In this document: in pieces, positions 30,008 to 40,596 of the stretch | How positions within the stretch are numbered: the first letter of the stretch is position 1 | Layout of the letters: each line of letters opens with the position of its first letter | From: Conchocele bisecta | Lineage: Eukaryota; Mollusca; Bivalvia; Lucinida; Thyasiridae | Direction: 5' to 3' | Assembly (NCBI GenBank): GCA_029237695.1 | Contig: CM055271.1 | Span: forward strand, 80,673,488-80,737,487 | Length of the DNA: 64,000 nucleotides | Program-made: the position numbers and the translations under genes | The notes under the pieces: generated by a model | Seen by the model: only the letters and a program-made list of their open reading frames with translations | Told to the model about the DNA's origin: nothing | The model's database searches: none

Positions 30008-31132
30008 CTACTTCGTGTAAAACTCATAGTATTGAAATATAGTGAACATACATCTCCGCTGGTAAGTTATATTCTGGAATAATATGTCTATTCTATTTCT
30101 CTTACTTTTATATATGAATGGAAGAAATTTTAGCAACCGTTGAACAAAAATTCGACCAGGCCTTACCACAGCACTAACAAAACTTAATTTACCAATTAAA
30201 GAAAGTAATTCCTTTTTTGAAGTGTCAGATTTTTGTAACCATTTCTCAATTAACAAACATATTTCATTTAGTATGTCTGGTGTAATTTCTAAAGTTAATT
30301 TCTCTGTATCAAAAAGAACACCAACGAAACTCATTTTTGTTGCAGGAATGCATGATTTTTCTTTGGACTCCTCAAAACCACATTTCTCCAGAATACCCCC
30401 AAGGTACCAAAGGCGAATTCTGCCGATTCTGGCTTTTCACCTCCACACAAGTCATCCAAGTAGTTTAAGATACACAGTACTAACGATAACATAATAAATG
30501 CTATGGCATCTGTCACTCCGACATATTTGAGCGGCACTTCTGAGTCCAATTGACAACACGGTATCAAACAACAAATGTCCGTTATGTTTATATCCCACTT
30601 TGTGGTATTCACCTGGGCAAATATTCGGTTGTCTATATGTCTTCTGCATATCCCTCTTGACAAGGAGACAATTTCTCCCTTTCTGTTTCACTATTTGAAC
30701 AAGATCGTCCACTTTAGGATATATTAAGGTAACCGTATCACCCAAATACTGATTTTTCACAATAAAATCATTTAATGCATTATTTTTCGGAAAGCTCAAA
30801 TCCAAAATGACCCGCCTTTCAATAGAATCTTTCTTAAGTACTGTATTTAGTGGCGAAATAATCATTGCTTTATTAAATGGATTTATTTTTAATTTCTTTT
30901 ACCAAATATTCATTAATTTCATTGGAATATTCCCTTGCCCCTTCCTAGGACAAGGCTCCTCAACACATCCGAAAGGGAAACCATATTTTAATAAATCACA
31001 CAAGCCTACGTTTGTATACCCAACTAACATGTGTTTCAAAAAAGGAATATTAAATTTCTTATTAATAACGATTTTACAGCCTTCAAAATTATGCCTACCT
31101 GATTCTACCACCTTATTGTGCGTGTCAATCAA
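30008..31132 (-). pseudogene. Reverse transcriptase of the Ngaro/DIRS-like element
   Basis: In minus-strand order, the first piece has CDLLKYGFPFGCVEE (30899-31132). The second (30452-30865) has SPLNTVLKKDS, RRVILDLSFPKNNALNDF and LVKRDMQKTYRQ (motif A region). The catalytic YLDDLCGGE box follows in another frame (near 30455). The last (30008-30334) has FVGVLFDTEKLTLEITPD and GKLSFVSAVVRPGRIF. The order and wording match RT domains of DIRS/Ngaro retrotransposons. At least three frameshifts break it. The domain continues toward the recombinase at 28343 across inserted sequence. Confidence 0.8.
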
Positions 31133-31182
31133 AAACTATGTTCTATCAATATGTAATTCTGATGCATTACACGTGGGTCGTG

Positions 31183-31600
31183 GTCGGGCGAATGAGACAG
31201 CGTAAATTAACGGTATGGGTTCCTCCTTATAGGAATCACGATTTGTCTGGTTTGGCCCTCAGGTACGTTTTTATCTTTGGCTCTTTAGTTACCTGGGAGT
31301 TTAATTGGGTTATAGCCCATTATAAAAGTAGTAAGATTATTACTGATCCTACTGCTTTTGGGAGGGGCAAAGTGATTCTGGTGTGGCGAGGACCTGGCAT
31401 TAGATCAGGATTATTCTGATTTCAGGGCTGAATATATAGTGTTGTTATTGTAAATATTCAGTTCTGATTTTGGGATTTCCCCCCATTTGTACATGTAATT
31501 GAACATGTACTTGTACAGGTAATATATGGGATTTAGTACTAAACCCATTGACCCGGCCTTAAATGACCTTAGCAGTTGATAGGCCGTTAAACCCCAACAA
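31183..31600 (+). repeat. About 415-bp dispersed repeat, copy 1, ending in a CAAA tail
   Basis: The segment runs from CGGGCGAATGAGACAG to AGGCCGTTAAACCCCAACAA and is followed by a (CAAA)n tract (31598-31625). It matches 60764-61197 in inverted orientation and, more weakly, 52885-53190. A simple-repeat tail suggests a SINE-like element. Its position just upstream of the RT could instead mean a terminal repeat of that retrotransposon. Confidence 0.65.
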
Positions 31601-31867
31601 ACAAACAAACAAACAAACAAACAAAACTGATGTATTACATACTTTACATACTTTATGAACCCCTAATGTAATACTATGTCCATGATTAGAATCGTAATTG
31701 CGTGCTGACAGTGTCTCATTCTCCCTCTAACCACATCAAAATGATCCCCAGATTGTGCACACTTATTCCGGTTGAATAATGCACAAAACCCTACTTGTTC
31801 GGAGGAATCGAACTCCTTTTTACTATCACTTGATAGCCCGTTTGAATCGAACTCCTTCTCCCTCTAT

Positions 31868-31987
31868 AGGAGATTTCCAAACGTGATTGGATGCGTAGAT
31901 GGCTCACATATACGCATCCAAGCACCCGTTGAGGACGAGAAGAGCTATGTGAACCGCAAATGCTACCATAGCATTAATGTGGTTTGA
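31868..31987 (+). pseudogene. HARBI1-like transposase fragment with first catalytic Asp
   Basis: The frame reads [20 protein letters not shown], then [11 protein letters not shown] and a stop. CVDGSHI holds the first catalytic Asp of Harbinger-type DDE transposases. Only about 40 residues remain. It converges with the Myb/SANT-like gene at 32417-32814, and together they form a Harbinger-type pair. Confidence 0.7.
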
Positions 31988-32416
31988 TCAGACTGGGTAC
32001 TAATTTAATTGGTATAAAATGGTATGGGCACGAAATGGTGTGTGTACGAATTGACCAGGTACCACCGTTTCAATGTTTCAAACGGGCTATACCAGCTATT
32101 TGAATACAGCAAGAAGGAATGACGTGCACGTGATAGAACTGTGGAACTTCATGTCCTCTATATTAGGAAGTAACAACTTAACGTTGACATTTGCGGTTGG
32201 TATATAAATATGCAGTTTCATTTAGTATATATGCTTGCTATCTGCATTTACCGGGATTGATTTTACACAGGATATATTGAAAAACATTTGTTTCGATTCT
32301 AAGTCAAATCGAGGCTGTAACATTTGGAATGCTGGATAACCGTTATTTAGAAAATGAAAAAACACTCATATATATATATACCGGGCCTGGTGTTTAATAC
32401 TATTATACAAACATCA

Positions 32417-32814
32417 AAAGTTTCGATTCCCCCAGGAAGGCCAGAAAAACTGGCAGTGTCCCCCAACATTTCGATCACTTTCGACGTCGATGATGGAGAT
32501 TGGGCCCGGGCACCACCGCCAGTTCTACACAGGCTCTTCATCTCGGAACAGAACTCTTTCTTTGCAGTCTTCTGCAGGTTCTACCATTTAACTTTTACAT
32601 TGTCCACTGTTCTGTGTTTCACACCAAGAGAACTTATTTGGGATGCAATGGACTCCCACACAGCATGCTTCTTCTTGTTGGTGACATCTGTCCCATGCCT
32701 ATCATTTATCACAGTGATATTTTCTTCCTCATACAATGTTGTTAGAAGAGTTATCTAACTAACCGACCAGTTTGTCTGTCTTTCCTTATTCTTTTCTGCT
32801 TTTATGGCATCCAT
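32417..32814 (-). pseudogene. Myb/SANT-like DNA-binding protein of a Harbinger element
   Basis: From the ATG at 32814 the minus-strand frame stays open in one frame except for two TAG codons (about 32757 and 32619). It reads NWSVS, then TNKKKHAVWESIASQISSLG, NVKVKW, NLQKTAKKEF and, near the end, RTGGGARAQSPSS with a TASFSGLPGGIE motif. This is the Myb/SANT-like domain protein encoded beside the transposase in Harbinger elements, where it helps bind the termini. Both stops fall at ordinary sense positions, so the copy is dead. Confidence 0.75.
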
Positions 32815-32879
32815 TTTTCAGAGTGTACTGTACAGGAAGGGGAAGTGGTTACAGTACATTGTGGGATGTGCATATTCTT

Positions 32880-33062
32880 TAACTGGATGGTTAACCATCA
32901 GTTAAAAGTTAACAGATCCGTTAACTACTAACGGATCCGTTAAAATGTTTTCAGCAACCGATTTTTAATGGATTGTTAGTTAACCATCCATCAAGGATTT
33001 AACAGTTCAGTTAAGCTAACAGTCCGTTAAGCTAACTGATGTTTTGAGCAACCGGGCCTAGG
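32880..33062. repeat. Right terminus of the Harbinger-like remnant
   Basis: The segment is full of GTTAAC and GATCCGTTAA words in both orientations and ends with GAGCAACCGGGCCTAG. Reversed, the end reads GGCCCGGTTGCTC, which looks like a Harbinger-type terminal inverted repeat. The matching left end is not clear. Confidence 0.45.
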
Positions 33063-33242
33063 TTAATATGAAATAGGCACTACCTATGACGGGCGACGTT
33101 ATTGTATGAAACTAAATTTACCAATTGATAGCTTTACCATGATGTTAGTATGCTATGAACGGTACCGTAGTATATTGTAGTATTGCAGAGCTACTTCCCG
33201 CAACTACCATGGTGTTACAGCTTCTCTATTATAATTAAATAG

Positions 33243-33473
33243 TGTTTACACATCGGCAGACGGCGGTTGTTGGATAGTTTGCTTCGAAATGAAAACATGT
33301 CTTGGCATTTCATAAGAGTTGTCTCCTTGGAGTCAATTCTGGTGGAATGCCGAGATGTGTTTTCATCAATAATAAGAAAAATATGCTGTGTTTATGGTCT
33401 GTTTATTGTTTTCTGTGGCGTGATGGATGTACCGCAAATTTGTTATTGATTTTTGATACTCGCTACTTCTGAT
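33243..33473. repeat. Direct repeat, copy 1 (about 230 bp)
   Basis: The segment from GTTTACACATCGGCAGACGG to ACTCGCTACTTCTGATTTC recurs at 34167-34395 in the same orientation with moderate divergence. No coding capacity is seen. The two copies could be solo ends of a longer element whose interior is 33474-34166. Confidence 0.7.
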
Positions 33474-34166
33474 TTCAATGATTGCTATGATTATTCTACA
33501 GACATGTCATGTAGATCTGAACGACACATACTTGTCGTTTTTTGTTATTTAGTGTGGGAGTCATCAATGCGTTATACGTAGCATAGTGCTTTGCGACACT
33601 CTTTCACACCATCGTTTACTTTTGTTTGGCAAACCGTGTAGTCACAGATCAGCCAGCCCTCGTATCTTGCCTGATCGAAGTAAAAACGGATTGTCATGAA
33701 ACACATAACCTTTTTATGTAAATACTTTTTAATATTGGTACATGTACATATTTCTAAACAAAATATTGAAAATGTGGAGGGTGTTTCAGTCACAAGAATA
33801 TCAACAAAAATTAGTAGATGGTACTGTACACTCGAACTTCCGATTCAGGTAATGTTCTCAATATATGCGACCAGAGTAGTTCCAGATCATACTGCGCAGA
33901 TGCGATGTCTGATCATGACCTACACTGCTCGCCAAGCATCCAACAAATGTCAGTATTCTGATTGTATATGTACGATATATCACAAGGTTTATGTGTGTAT
34001 TCATTTTGCAATGTGTTTGTGACCATTCTCTTGACCGGAAGTCCAGTAATAGTACATGATTACAGGACTCCAGATAAGGAATTGGTAATTGAGTGTTTTC
34101 ACTCCATCATATCTGAAGCAATTGGGTATTTGAATACTTTAATTGGGTAAACTAAAATCACACTAC

Positions 34167-34395
34167 TGTTTACACATCAGCAGACAGCACTTATTGAGTA
34201 GTTTGCTTCGAAATGAAAACATGTCTTGGCATTTCATTGAATTGTCTTGGAGTCAATTCTGGTGGAATGCCAAGATGTGTTTTCATGGAAAATAAGAAAA
34301 ATATGCTACATTTGTGGTCTGTTTATTGTTTTCTGTAGCATGATAAATGTACCACAAATTTATTATTGCTTTTTGATACTAGCTACTTCTGATTT
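34167..34395. repeat. Direct repeat, copy 2 (about 230 bp)
   Basis: This is the second copy of the segment at 33243-33473. Both share TTTGCTTCGAAATGAAAACA, GGAGTCAATTCTGGTGGAAT and TGTTTATTGTTTTCTGT. Confidence 0.7.
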
Positions 34396-35809
34396 CGGTT
34401 GGGTTTTGGCAAATTTAATTGGGTATTTACGGAAATACGCAGGTTATCTGGAGATCTGTTAGCTTAGGATGATGAATTCTTCTCATTATATCCAAGTATA
34501 CACAATTTATCTAGCATTGATAGCAACGACCAGTTGACCGTTGTGTGTAGTTTGTTAGGTTCTGAATACGCATAATTCTATGCAATATTATTGTCGCGAT
34601 GGTTGAGTAGCCACAATCCGTGCTACATGTATCGATATATATCACGAGTAAACACAAGACCACTTGTGACAAAAGTATACTTATGATATGTACCATCTTA
34701 TCGCTGATGAATATGTATGGTCTGTGGAATAGCAGACCCCTTATTAGATATACCTGGCATATAGACAGGCAGTATATTATTAATTATTTATTTAAGAATA
34801 CTTGATTCTCTAACGGTTTAAACCCTCATCTCAGTCAACAATTGTAAGTAACCTGGTGTCAGCGTAACCTGATTATTACGTTAGTACATCCATCAAGAAT
34901 AACTTATTTCAATTACAGCACAGGTATTGAATGCAACTCATGATATGTATTAGTGTCCACTTCGGCACTCCATTGAGAAAAATGTACATTGCAGATAATG
35001 TGACGAGTGTAGCCCCAGATCAGAATATGTGGATGCTCAATCAGATCAGGACCAATACTGTTCGCTATGTAATAATTACAACATGAAACAGACAAGGTTA
35101 TATTATATTCACAACGAACGTGTGCTTCAAAATTTTATAGGCAAACATCTGTAAGTATCGTAGTGTCCCTTTCTTGGCGGGTTGTTTATTCAAAAATCAC
35201 GTCACCAACAACTGGGTAGTAGTATTTACGTAGTGCTATTGTACTTTTGCGGCCACGGCTGAGAAAGGTACCTTACATGTATGCGACCAGACTAGCTAGT
35301 CCCAGGTCTGTGTGTGCGGATGCGGAGTCTGATCATGACCTGCACTGTTCGCTATTGATTTACCATTGTAATAATGAGCATATACATATTGTTTGAATGT
35401 GCCAGAGGCATTGCATCTACTGTTCTTCTTTTCGTTTTATTTTTAGTCGATAACCCGTTATATTATAAGTTGATAAGTTATTTGTTCTATTTATACCACT
35501 GTCGTGATATATCGAGTACAGGTTGTGTTGATCATGACAGAGACATTTTATGTGAAGCATAACCAGTATACCATGATCATATATGACATGTGAAATAGGT
35601 ACATTGTTTATTCCACCATTAATTAGTGTAAAAAGGCTACAATTTCCTGCATTCGACCAAAACTGTGGAGTAGAGTAGATCCAGATCAAACTGAAGAAAA
35701 TGGCTGTAACACATATTAAAATTCTACACTGCGTAAATAGTATATATTTTATATCGTATACATGTTGCCAGAAAAGATTGTGATGGACATACAATATTCG
35801 AACCACGTA
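34396..35809. other. Noncoding region with partial copies of the palindromic dispersed repeat
   Basis: Partial copies of the GATC-rich core occur at about 34988-35075 and 35280-35358. Each has CCAGATCAGA or AGTCTGATCATGACC and ends in TGTTCGCTAT. No gene is visible. Confidence 0.4.
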
Positions 35810-37107
35810 CAGTCCAACCTCTCTACAACAGCCAGCAGCCGGACGGACTAAAAGTGGCTGTTGTAGAGAGGTGGCTGTTGTGGAGAGGGTCACCAACGAA
35901 CAGCCATCAATGAACAGCCATCAACTTCTCAGTTGCTTATACTGATATATGAACATAGAAACAACTAGGATTGTATATGTTTTATAGTATTATATTTTAT
36001 TTACTATAGAACATATACATTTGTCATTGTTAGTATGTTATTGAAGAAGACAAAATAGTAATCATGGTTATTTTGAGAAATAACAATTTATTAAACATGT
36101 TAAATGTTCAAATTGACCAATATAAACAATTATGCATTCATAATGACAAACTTGGCTCATTCAGTTTTTGACATGTGTAGCTCCTGATCAGAATAACTTG
36201 CAGTCTGGATTCGGATATGCATTTGTGCGACAAAGTTATAATCATGCTAATGTTAATCCAATTTTGTGTAAAAACATGTAGAGAACACACTGAGCAGACT
36301 AATTTACACACTGGTCACAAACCCAATAAGCCCACTTTTCTTGCAGTGTCGCATGGTGTCATATTCAGTCAGCAGACCGTGTTGAGTATCCTAATCCTGT
36401 TAATAAACACCTTTGATATGATTATGTTGGAGTATTTGAGTAAATGGCTTGTTTAATCCACTTCAAACGGTGACAAACTTGTCGGCAATCCCATTGTCAG
36501 ATGCCAGACAGGTGATAAAGCCGAATACACAACTTGGACATGTGTTTACACACAACTTTTATCGACCGATTACCACCGAAGGTATCCGATAGATACGGCA
36601 CACTCGATTAGATCTGCCGGTAGGCTACATAGGAATATTGATTTTACGCGAGTCACGGTAACGTTTGCATACGAAAATGTCCATTAACAAAAATATGCTG
36701 CCCGTTTACAGGCCGTTTTTATCGTGGTTTATGGCCGTTTGTCAATAATAAATATGTTGGCCGCTCAGAGAGGTGGTTCGTGTCATGTTTTAATTGACGT
36801 GGCCGTTTGGCGAGATTAATTATATTGACCGTTCAGAATAAATGCCGTAAAAATATGTTGGCCGGTCAGAGAAGCTTATGACTCTTTGCTATGAAAAAAT
36901 CAACTGGCCGTTAGCAAAAAATATGTTGGCCGTTCGAGAGGTCTTTTGACGATTTCGTTGTGTTTTTTTGTGGCCGTTGGCTGGAGAAGAGAGGTGACCG
37001 TTGGACAGAGGTAAAATAACGTTAAATTCTAACGGGGGGGAGTTTAAACTGGCCGTTGAAGAGAGGTGGCCGTTGCTGGGAGGTGGCCGTTAGGGGAGGT
37101 GGGACTG
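35810..37107. mobile_element. Pogo/Tigger-like nonautonomous DNA transposon flanked by TA
   Basis: The left end CAGTCCAACCTCTCTACAAC and the right end GGGGAGGTGGGACTG are inverted repeats. TA lies directly outside both ends (35808-35809 and 37108-37109), as expected for Tc1/mariner-pogo targets. Near both ends, GGCTGTTGTAGAGAGGTGGC-like and GTGGCCGTTGG-like words repeat many times as subterminal motifs. No transposase frame is visible in its 1.3 kb. Confidence 0.75.
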
Positions 37108-37489
37108 TATATCCTGATCCGCTAGATCTGATAACATCGTGTTGTCTTGTTTCTTCGAAATACTGCATTTCGGCTATATTATTGGAAAACAATGAGGCAT
37201 GTCATACTCCCACTGACTGATCTAGATATTTCTCGATTAACAATAGTTGTTTCAATACTAGTGTAGCTAATGTAATTCATACAGTTCGATTCTCTCGCCA
37301 ACTTTCGCTTTCGCCAACAGTGTGAGGGAATCGATCAGTTCATGTTTATGATTGCCGTAACCTGTATGGCAACCTCCTTGTGTAATTTGGAGGTGGTCAA
37401 TTAACCAGGTTATAGCAACTAGAAATGGACGCTTGTCGACAAGCGCATGTGTATCCCCCTCCCCAGATACACAAGTAGTTTGAAAAAAG

Positions 37490-37810
37490 GGTGTTCGAGT
37501 TATGCTCCGGAGACAAAATCAGTGACGGAAAAACAAAGGGAGATAACTAAAAAATTAGTGATGCAAGTGTTGTCATTCTTGCGTGACACACCTCTAGGGT
37601 CGTGGTCTATGCATGTGTGAAGTTTCATGAAAATATTCCAAAGGGTGTTCGAGTTATGCTCCGGACACGAAATCAGTGCACGAAACAACAAAGGGAGATA
37701 ACTAAGAAATTAACGACGCAAGAGTTGTCATTCTTACGTGCGACACACCTTTGGGTCGTCTTCTATGCATGTGTGAAGTTTAATAAACTAGAAAATGTGT
37801 TCATAGAACA
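37490..37810. repeat. Minisatellite, about 150-bp units, first block
   Basis: Two units share GGGTGTTCGAGTTATGCTCC, AAAGGGAGATAACTAA and GTGTGAAGTTTCATGAAAAT. They belong to the same family as 39320-39930. Confidence 0.75.
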
Positions 37811-37849
37811 CGGATATCCCACATATCGCTTTGATAATAAATGAGGCCA

Positions 37850-38400
37850 AATTCCAAGTCAAAATGTTCTTTTACCTGAGCGTTAAAGTTTCGGTAGCAC
37901 CAAGTATGTGACCTTGACCCTGGGCTTGGCGGGGGCAGGACGAACGTGGATTTGGCACAGGGCGGTAGAGGACCATTACAGCAATGCATATATGAAATAT
38001 GAAGCTGATCCGTGAAAGAAAACAGAAATTATAAGATATTTACCTGAGCGTTAAAGTTTTTGAAGCACTAAGTATGTGATCTTAACCCTGGGCTTGGCGG
38101 GGGCAGGACGAACGTGGATTTGGCACAGGGCGGTAGAGGACCATTAGAGCAACGCGTATATGAAATATGAAGTTGATCCGAGAATGAAAGAAAAATTATA
38201 AGATATTTACCTGAGCGTTAAAGTTTTTGAAGCACCAATTATCTGACCTTGACCCTGGGCTTGGCGGGGGCAGGACAAACGTGGATTTGGCACAGGGCGG
38301 TAGTGAACCATCAGAGCAACGTGTACATGAAATATGAAGCAGATCGGTCGAAGGATGAAGAAATTATGAGACATTTACACGAGTGTTAAAGTTTTGTGAC
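37850..38400. repeat. Minisatellite, about 168-bp units
   Basis: Three to four units share CCTGAGCGTTAAAGTTT, GACCTTGACCCTGGGCTTGG, GGATTTGGCACAGGGCGGTA and TATGAAATATGAAGCTGATC. The array ends in a (GGAC)n-type tract at 38404-38430, and a second such tract lies at 38565-38580. Confidence 0.78.
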
Positions 38401-38624
38401 AGACGGCCGGACGGACGGACGGGAGGACGGGACGCACGTTCCTACGAATAAATACTTGTTGGGTTTTTACTCTATAAAAATACCCAACAAGAGTACCCAA
38501 CACTATCCTAACCCTACCCAATAAGATCCCCGTACGCTTACAACAAGTACCCATTCGTGTGTGCGGACGGACGGACGGACAAGGGTAACACTAAATGCCC
38601 CCTCCACTTTCGTGGTGGGGCATA

Positions 38625-38720
38625 AAAATATTCCAAAGGGTGTTCGAGTTATGCTCTGGATACGAAATCAGAGCATGAAACAACAAAGGGAGATAAGTAA
38701 ACAAGAATTCCGCGGAATCA
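38625..38720. repeat. Single unit of the 150-bp minisatellite
   Basis: The segment repeats AAATATTCCAAAGGGTGTTC, GAGTTATGCTC and AACAAAGGGAGATAA from the 37490 family. It is isolated between the two (GGAC)n tracts and the perfect hairpin at 38794. Confidence 0.7.
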
Positions 38721-38793
38721 AATGCCTCGCCTTGTCCCGCCTTGACCTCGAGCCTGGGCCCGAAAGCAATTTTCACTGGCCCGAACATATTAT

Positions 38794-38859
38794 ACAATTA
38801 TTGACTAGTGAGCCATAGAATATGAGATTATATTCTATGGCTCACTAGTCAATAATTGT
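38794..38859. repeat. Perfect 30-bp inverted repeat with 6-bp loop
   Basis: The left arm 38794-38823 (ACAATTATTGACTAGTGAGC...) and the right arm 38830-38859 are exact complements around a GAGATT loop. The perfect match is much better than other hairpins in the window. It could be a small young palindromic insertion or a transcript hairpin. Confidence 0.85.
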
Positions 38860-39319
38860 TTTATTATATGATAATAGTCTGTATATAGCACTTACGACCT
38901 TATGCTACTAGACAAAAATTGGCAATGAATTTGAAAAAAAAAATGAAAAAAAAAATGGAAATTTTGTTTTAAAAATTAAATATAATAATGCTTGCTACTG
39001 GAGCCCAGAATTTTTTTTTAATAGTCCTATATTTATCTACATATATCCGCACAGGTCCACATAACGCCAAAATATTTTCAACACAGTTTACGGAAATGTA
39101 ATATACAATGTAGTAATTTACCTGTACAAATTACCTGTGGTCAGATAGTGGTCAGACTGGACATTTGCGCATGCTAGCACATGTACAGGTGAATGGTTCT
39201 CCCAGTCTCTATTGTTCAACTGGAGAAGGCTATTGTTCTCTCTACAGGTAAGGTGTACAGAGCACACGAGAAAACGGGTCTTCATGCATTATTGTCCAGT
39301 TTGTAGAGTGCGCAAAACA

Positions 39320-39930
39320 AAAAAGGGAGATAACTAAACAAAAATTAGCTACGCAAGAGTTGTCATTCTTGTGCGCGACACACCTCCGGGTCGTGGTCTA
39401 TGCATGTGTGAAGTTTCATGAAAATATTCCAAAGGGTGGTCGAGTTATGCTCCGGACAGGAAATCAGTGCGCGAAAACAAAAAATGGAGATAACTAAAAA
39501 ATTAGCTATGCAAGAGTTGTCATTCTTGTGCACAACACACCTTCGGTTCGTGGTCTAATTGCATGTGTGAAGTTTCATAAAAATATTCCAAAGGGTGGTC
39601 GAGTTATGCTCAATCAGTGTGCGAAACAAAAAAGGGAGATAACTAAAAAATTAGCTATGCAAGAGTTGTCATTCTTGCGCGCGACACACCTTCGGGTCGT
39701 GGTCTATGCATGTGTGAAGTTTCATGAAAATATTTCAAAGGGTGGTCGAGTTATGCTCCGGACACGAAATCAGTGCGCGAAACAAAAAAGGGAGATAACT
39801 AAAAAATTAGCTATCCAAGAGTTGTCATTCTTGTGCGCGACACACCTTCGGGTCGTGTTCTATGCATGTGTGAAGTTTCATGAAAATATTCCAAAGGGTG
39901 TTCGCGTTATGCTCCGGACAAGAAGTGTCT
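39320..39930. repeat. Minisatellite, about 150-bp units, second block
   Basis: Four units share GGGAGATAACTAAAAAATTAGC, CAAGAGTTGTCATTCTTG, CGACACACCTTCGGGTCGTG and GAAATCAGTGCGCGAAAC. Because the array stays open in one frame, a 146-residue frame appears at 39528-39968. It is a repeat translation, not a gene. Confidence 0.8.
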
Positions 39931-40596
39931 GCGGCGGACGCGGACGCGGACCGCTGTCAAACCCATAGTATCCCCCGACGGAGTCCGGGGGATACAATAA
40001 CAAGAATACATGCCATTGATGCCAGTGGGATGATGCTATACCAGTATGAGAACAAGATTGCAGTATCTGAACCTGGTTATTATTATAATAACGCTCAGTA
40101 GGGGGATACCACTCACCTCCACCATGTCAGCATGCTTATATGTATTGCTACTACATGTATTTGTTCTGTATGTTCTTGTTGCACCTTCATGTTTTCCACC
40201 GCTGACAGGCAGAGCAACCTGTCGTCATTACTACATTTCCATTATGTCGCCATCGCATATCGATGTAACGTTACTTCCAAATGGTTAATGACACAGTAGC
40301 ATGGCGAGCGGCAATTGGAAACTTCTATAACCGAACGCAGGGACTTCCGAAAACATACGTAATACATATAGCTCCTATGACATGTATGTTCAAGGATTTG
40401 AAATATGTAACACAATACGCCGTAAAATCCATCTACTATTTTGTTACAACCAGCTGCCATATCGCAATCTTAATTCAATCATATCAGGTTTGATACTACT
40501 TAATATTATCATGAGCTATCTATACCATTCTGAAACCAATATTCAGTCATATACTAACAGTGGAGCCACACATTTCTACTGAATATAGATTATTAC
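39931..40596. other. Region upstream of the 2A LINE, possibly its 5' untranslated part
   Basis: A CCCCCGACGGAGTCCGGGGG palindrome lies at about 39972. The 300 bp before 40597 have no good reading frame and could be the 5' untranslated region of the LINE. No other feature is seen. Confidence 0.35.

Larger units (their letters stand above)
26825..31132 (-). mobile_element. Tyrosine-recombinase (Ngaro/DIRS-like) retrotransposon remnant
   Basis: On the minus strand, in element order, the remnant carries a reverse transcriptase (31132 to 30008), a tyrosine recombinase (28343 to about 27460) and an SGNH-hydrolase-like domain (27450 to 26825). RT plus tyrosine recombinase defines the DIRS/Ngaro group. 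A hydrolase after the recombinase is known in Ngaro elements. Between RT and recombinase lie two MITE-like elements, and an RNase H fragment in the opposite orientation. All parts are frameshifted. Confidence 0.75.

Noticed and set aside
39528..39968. 146-codon plus-strand frame
   Set aside because: It is a translation of the 150-bp minisatellite; the same peptide repeats with each unit.
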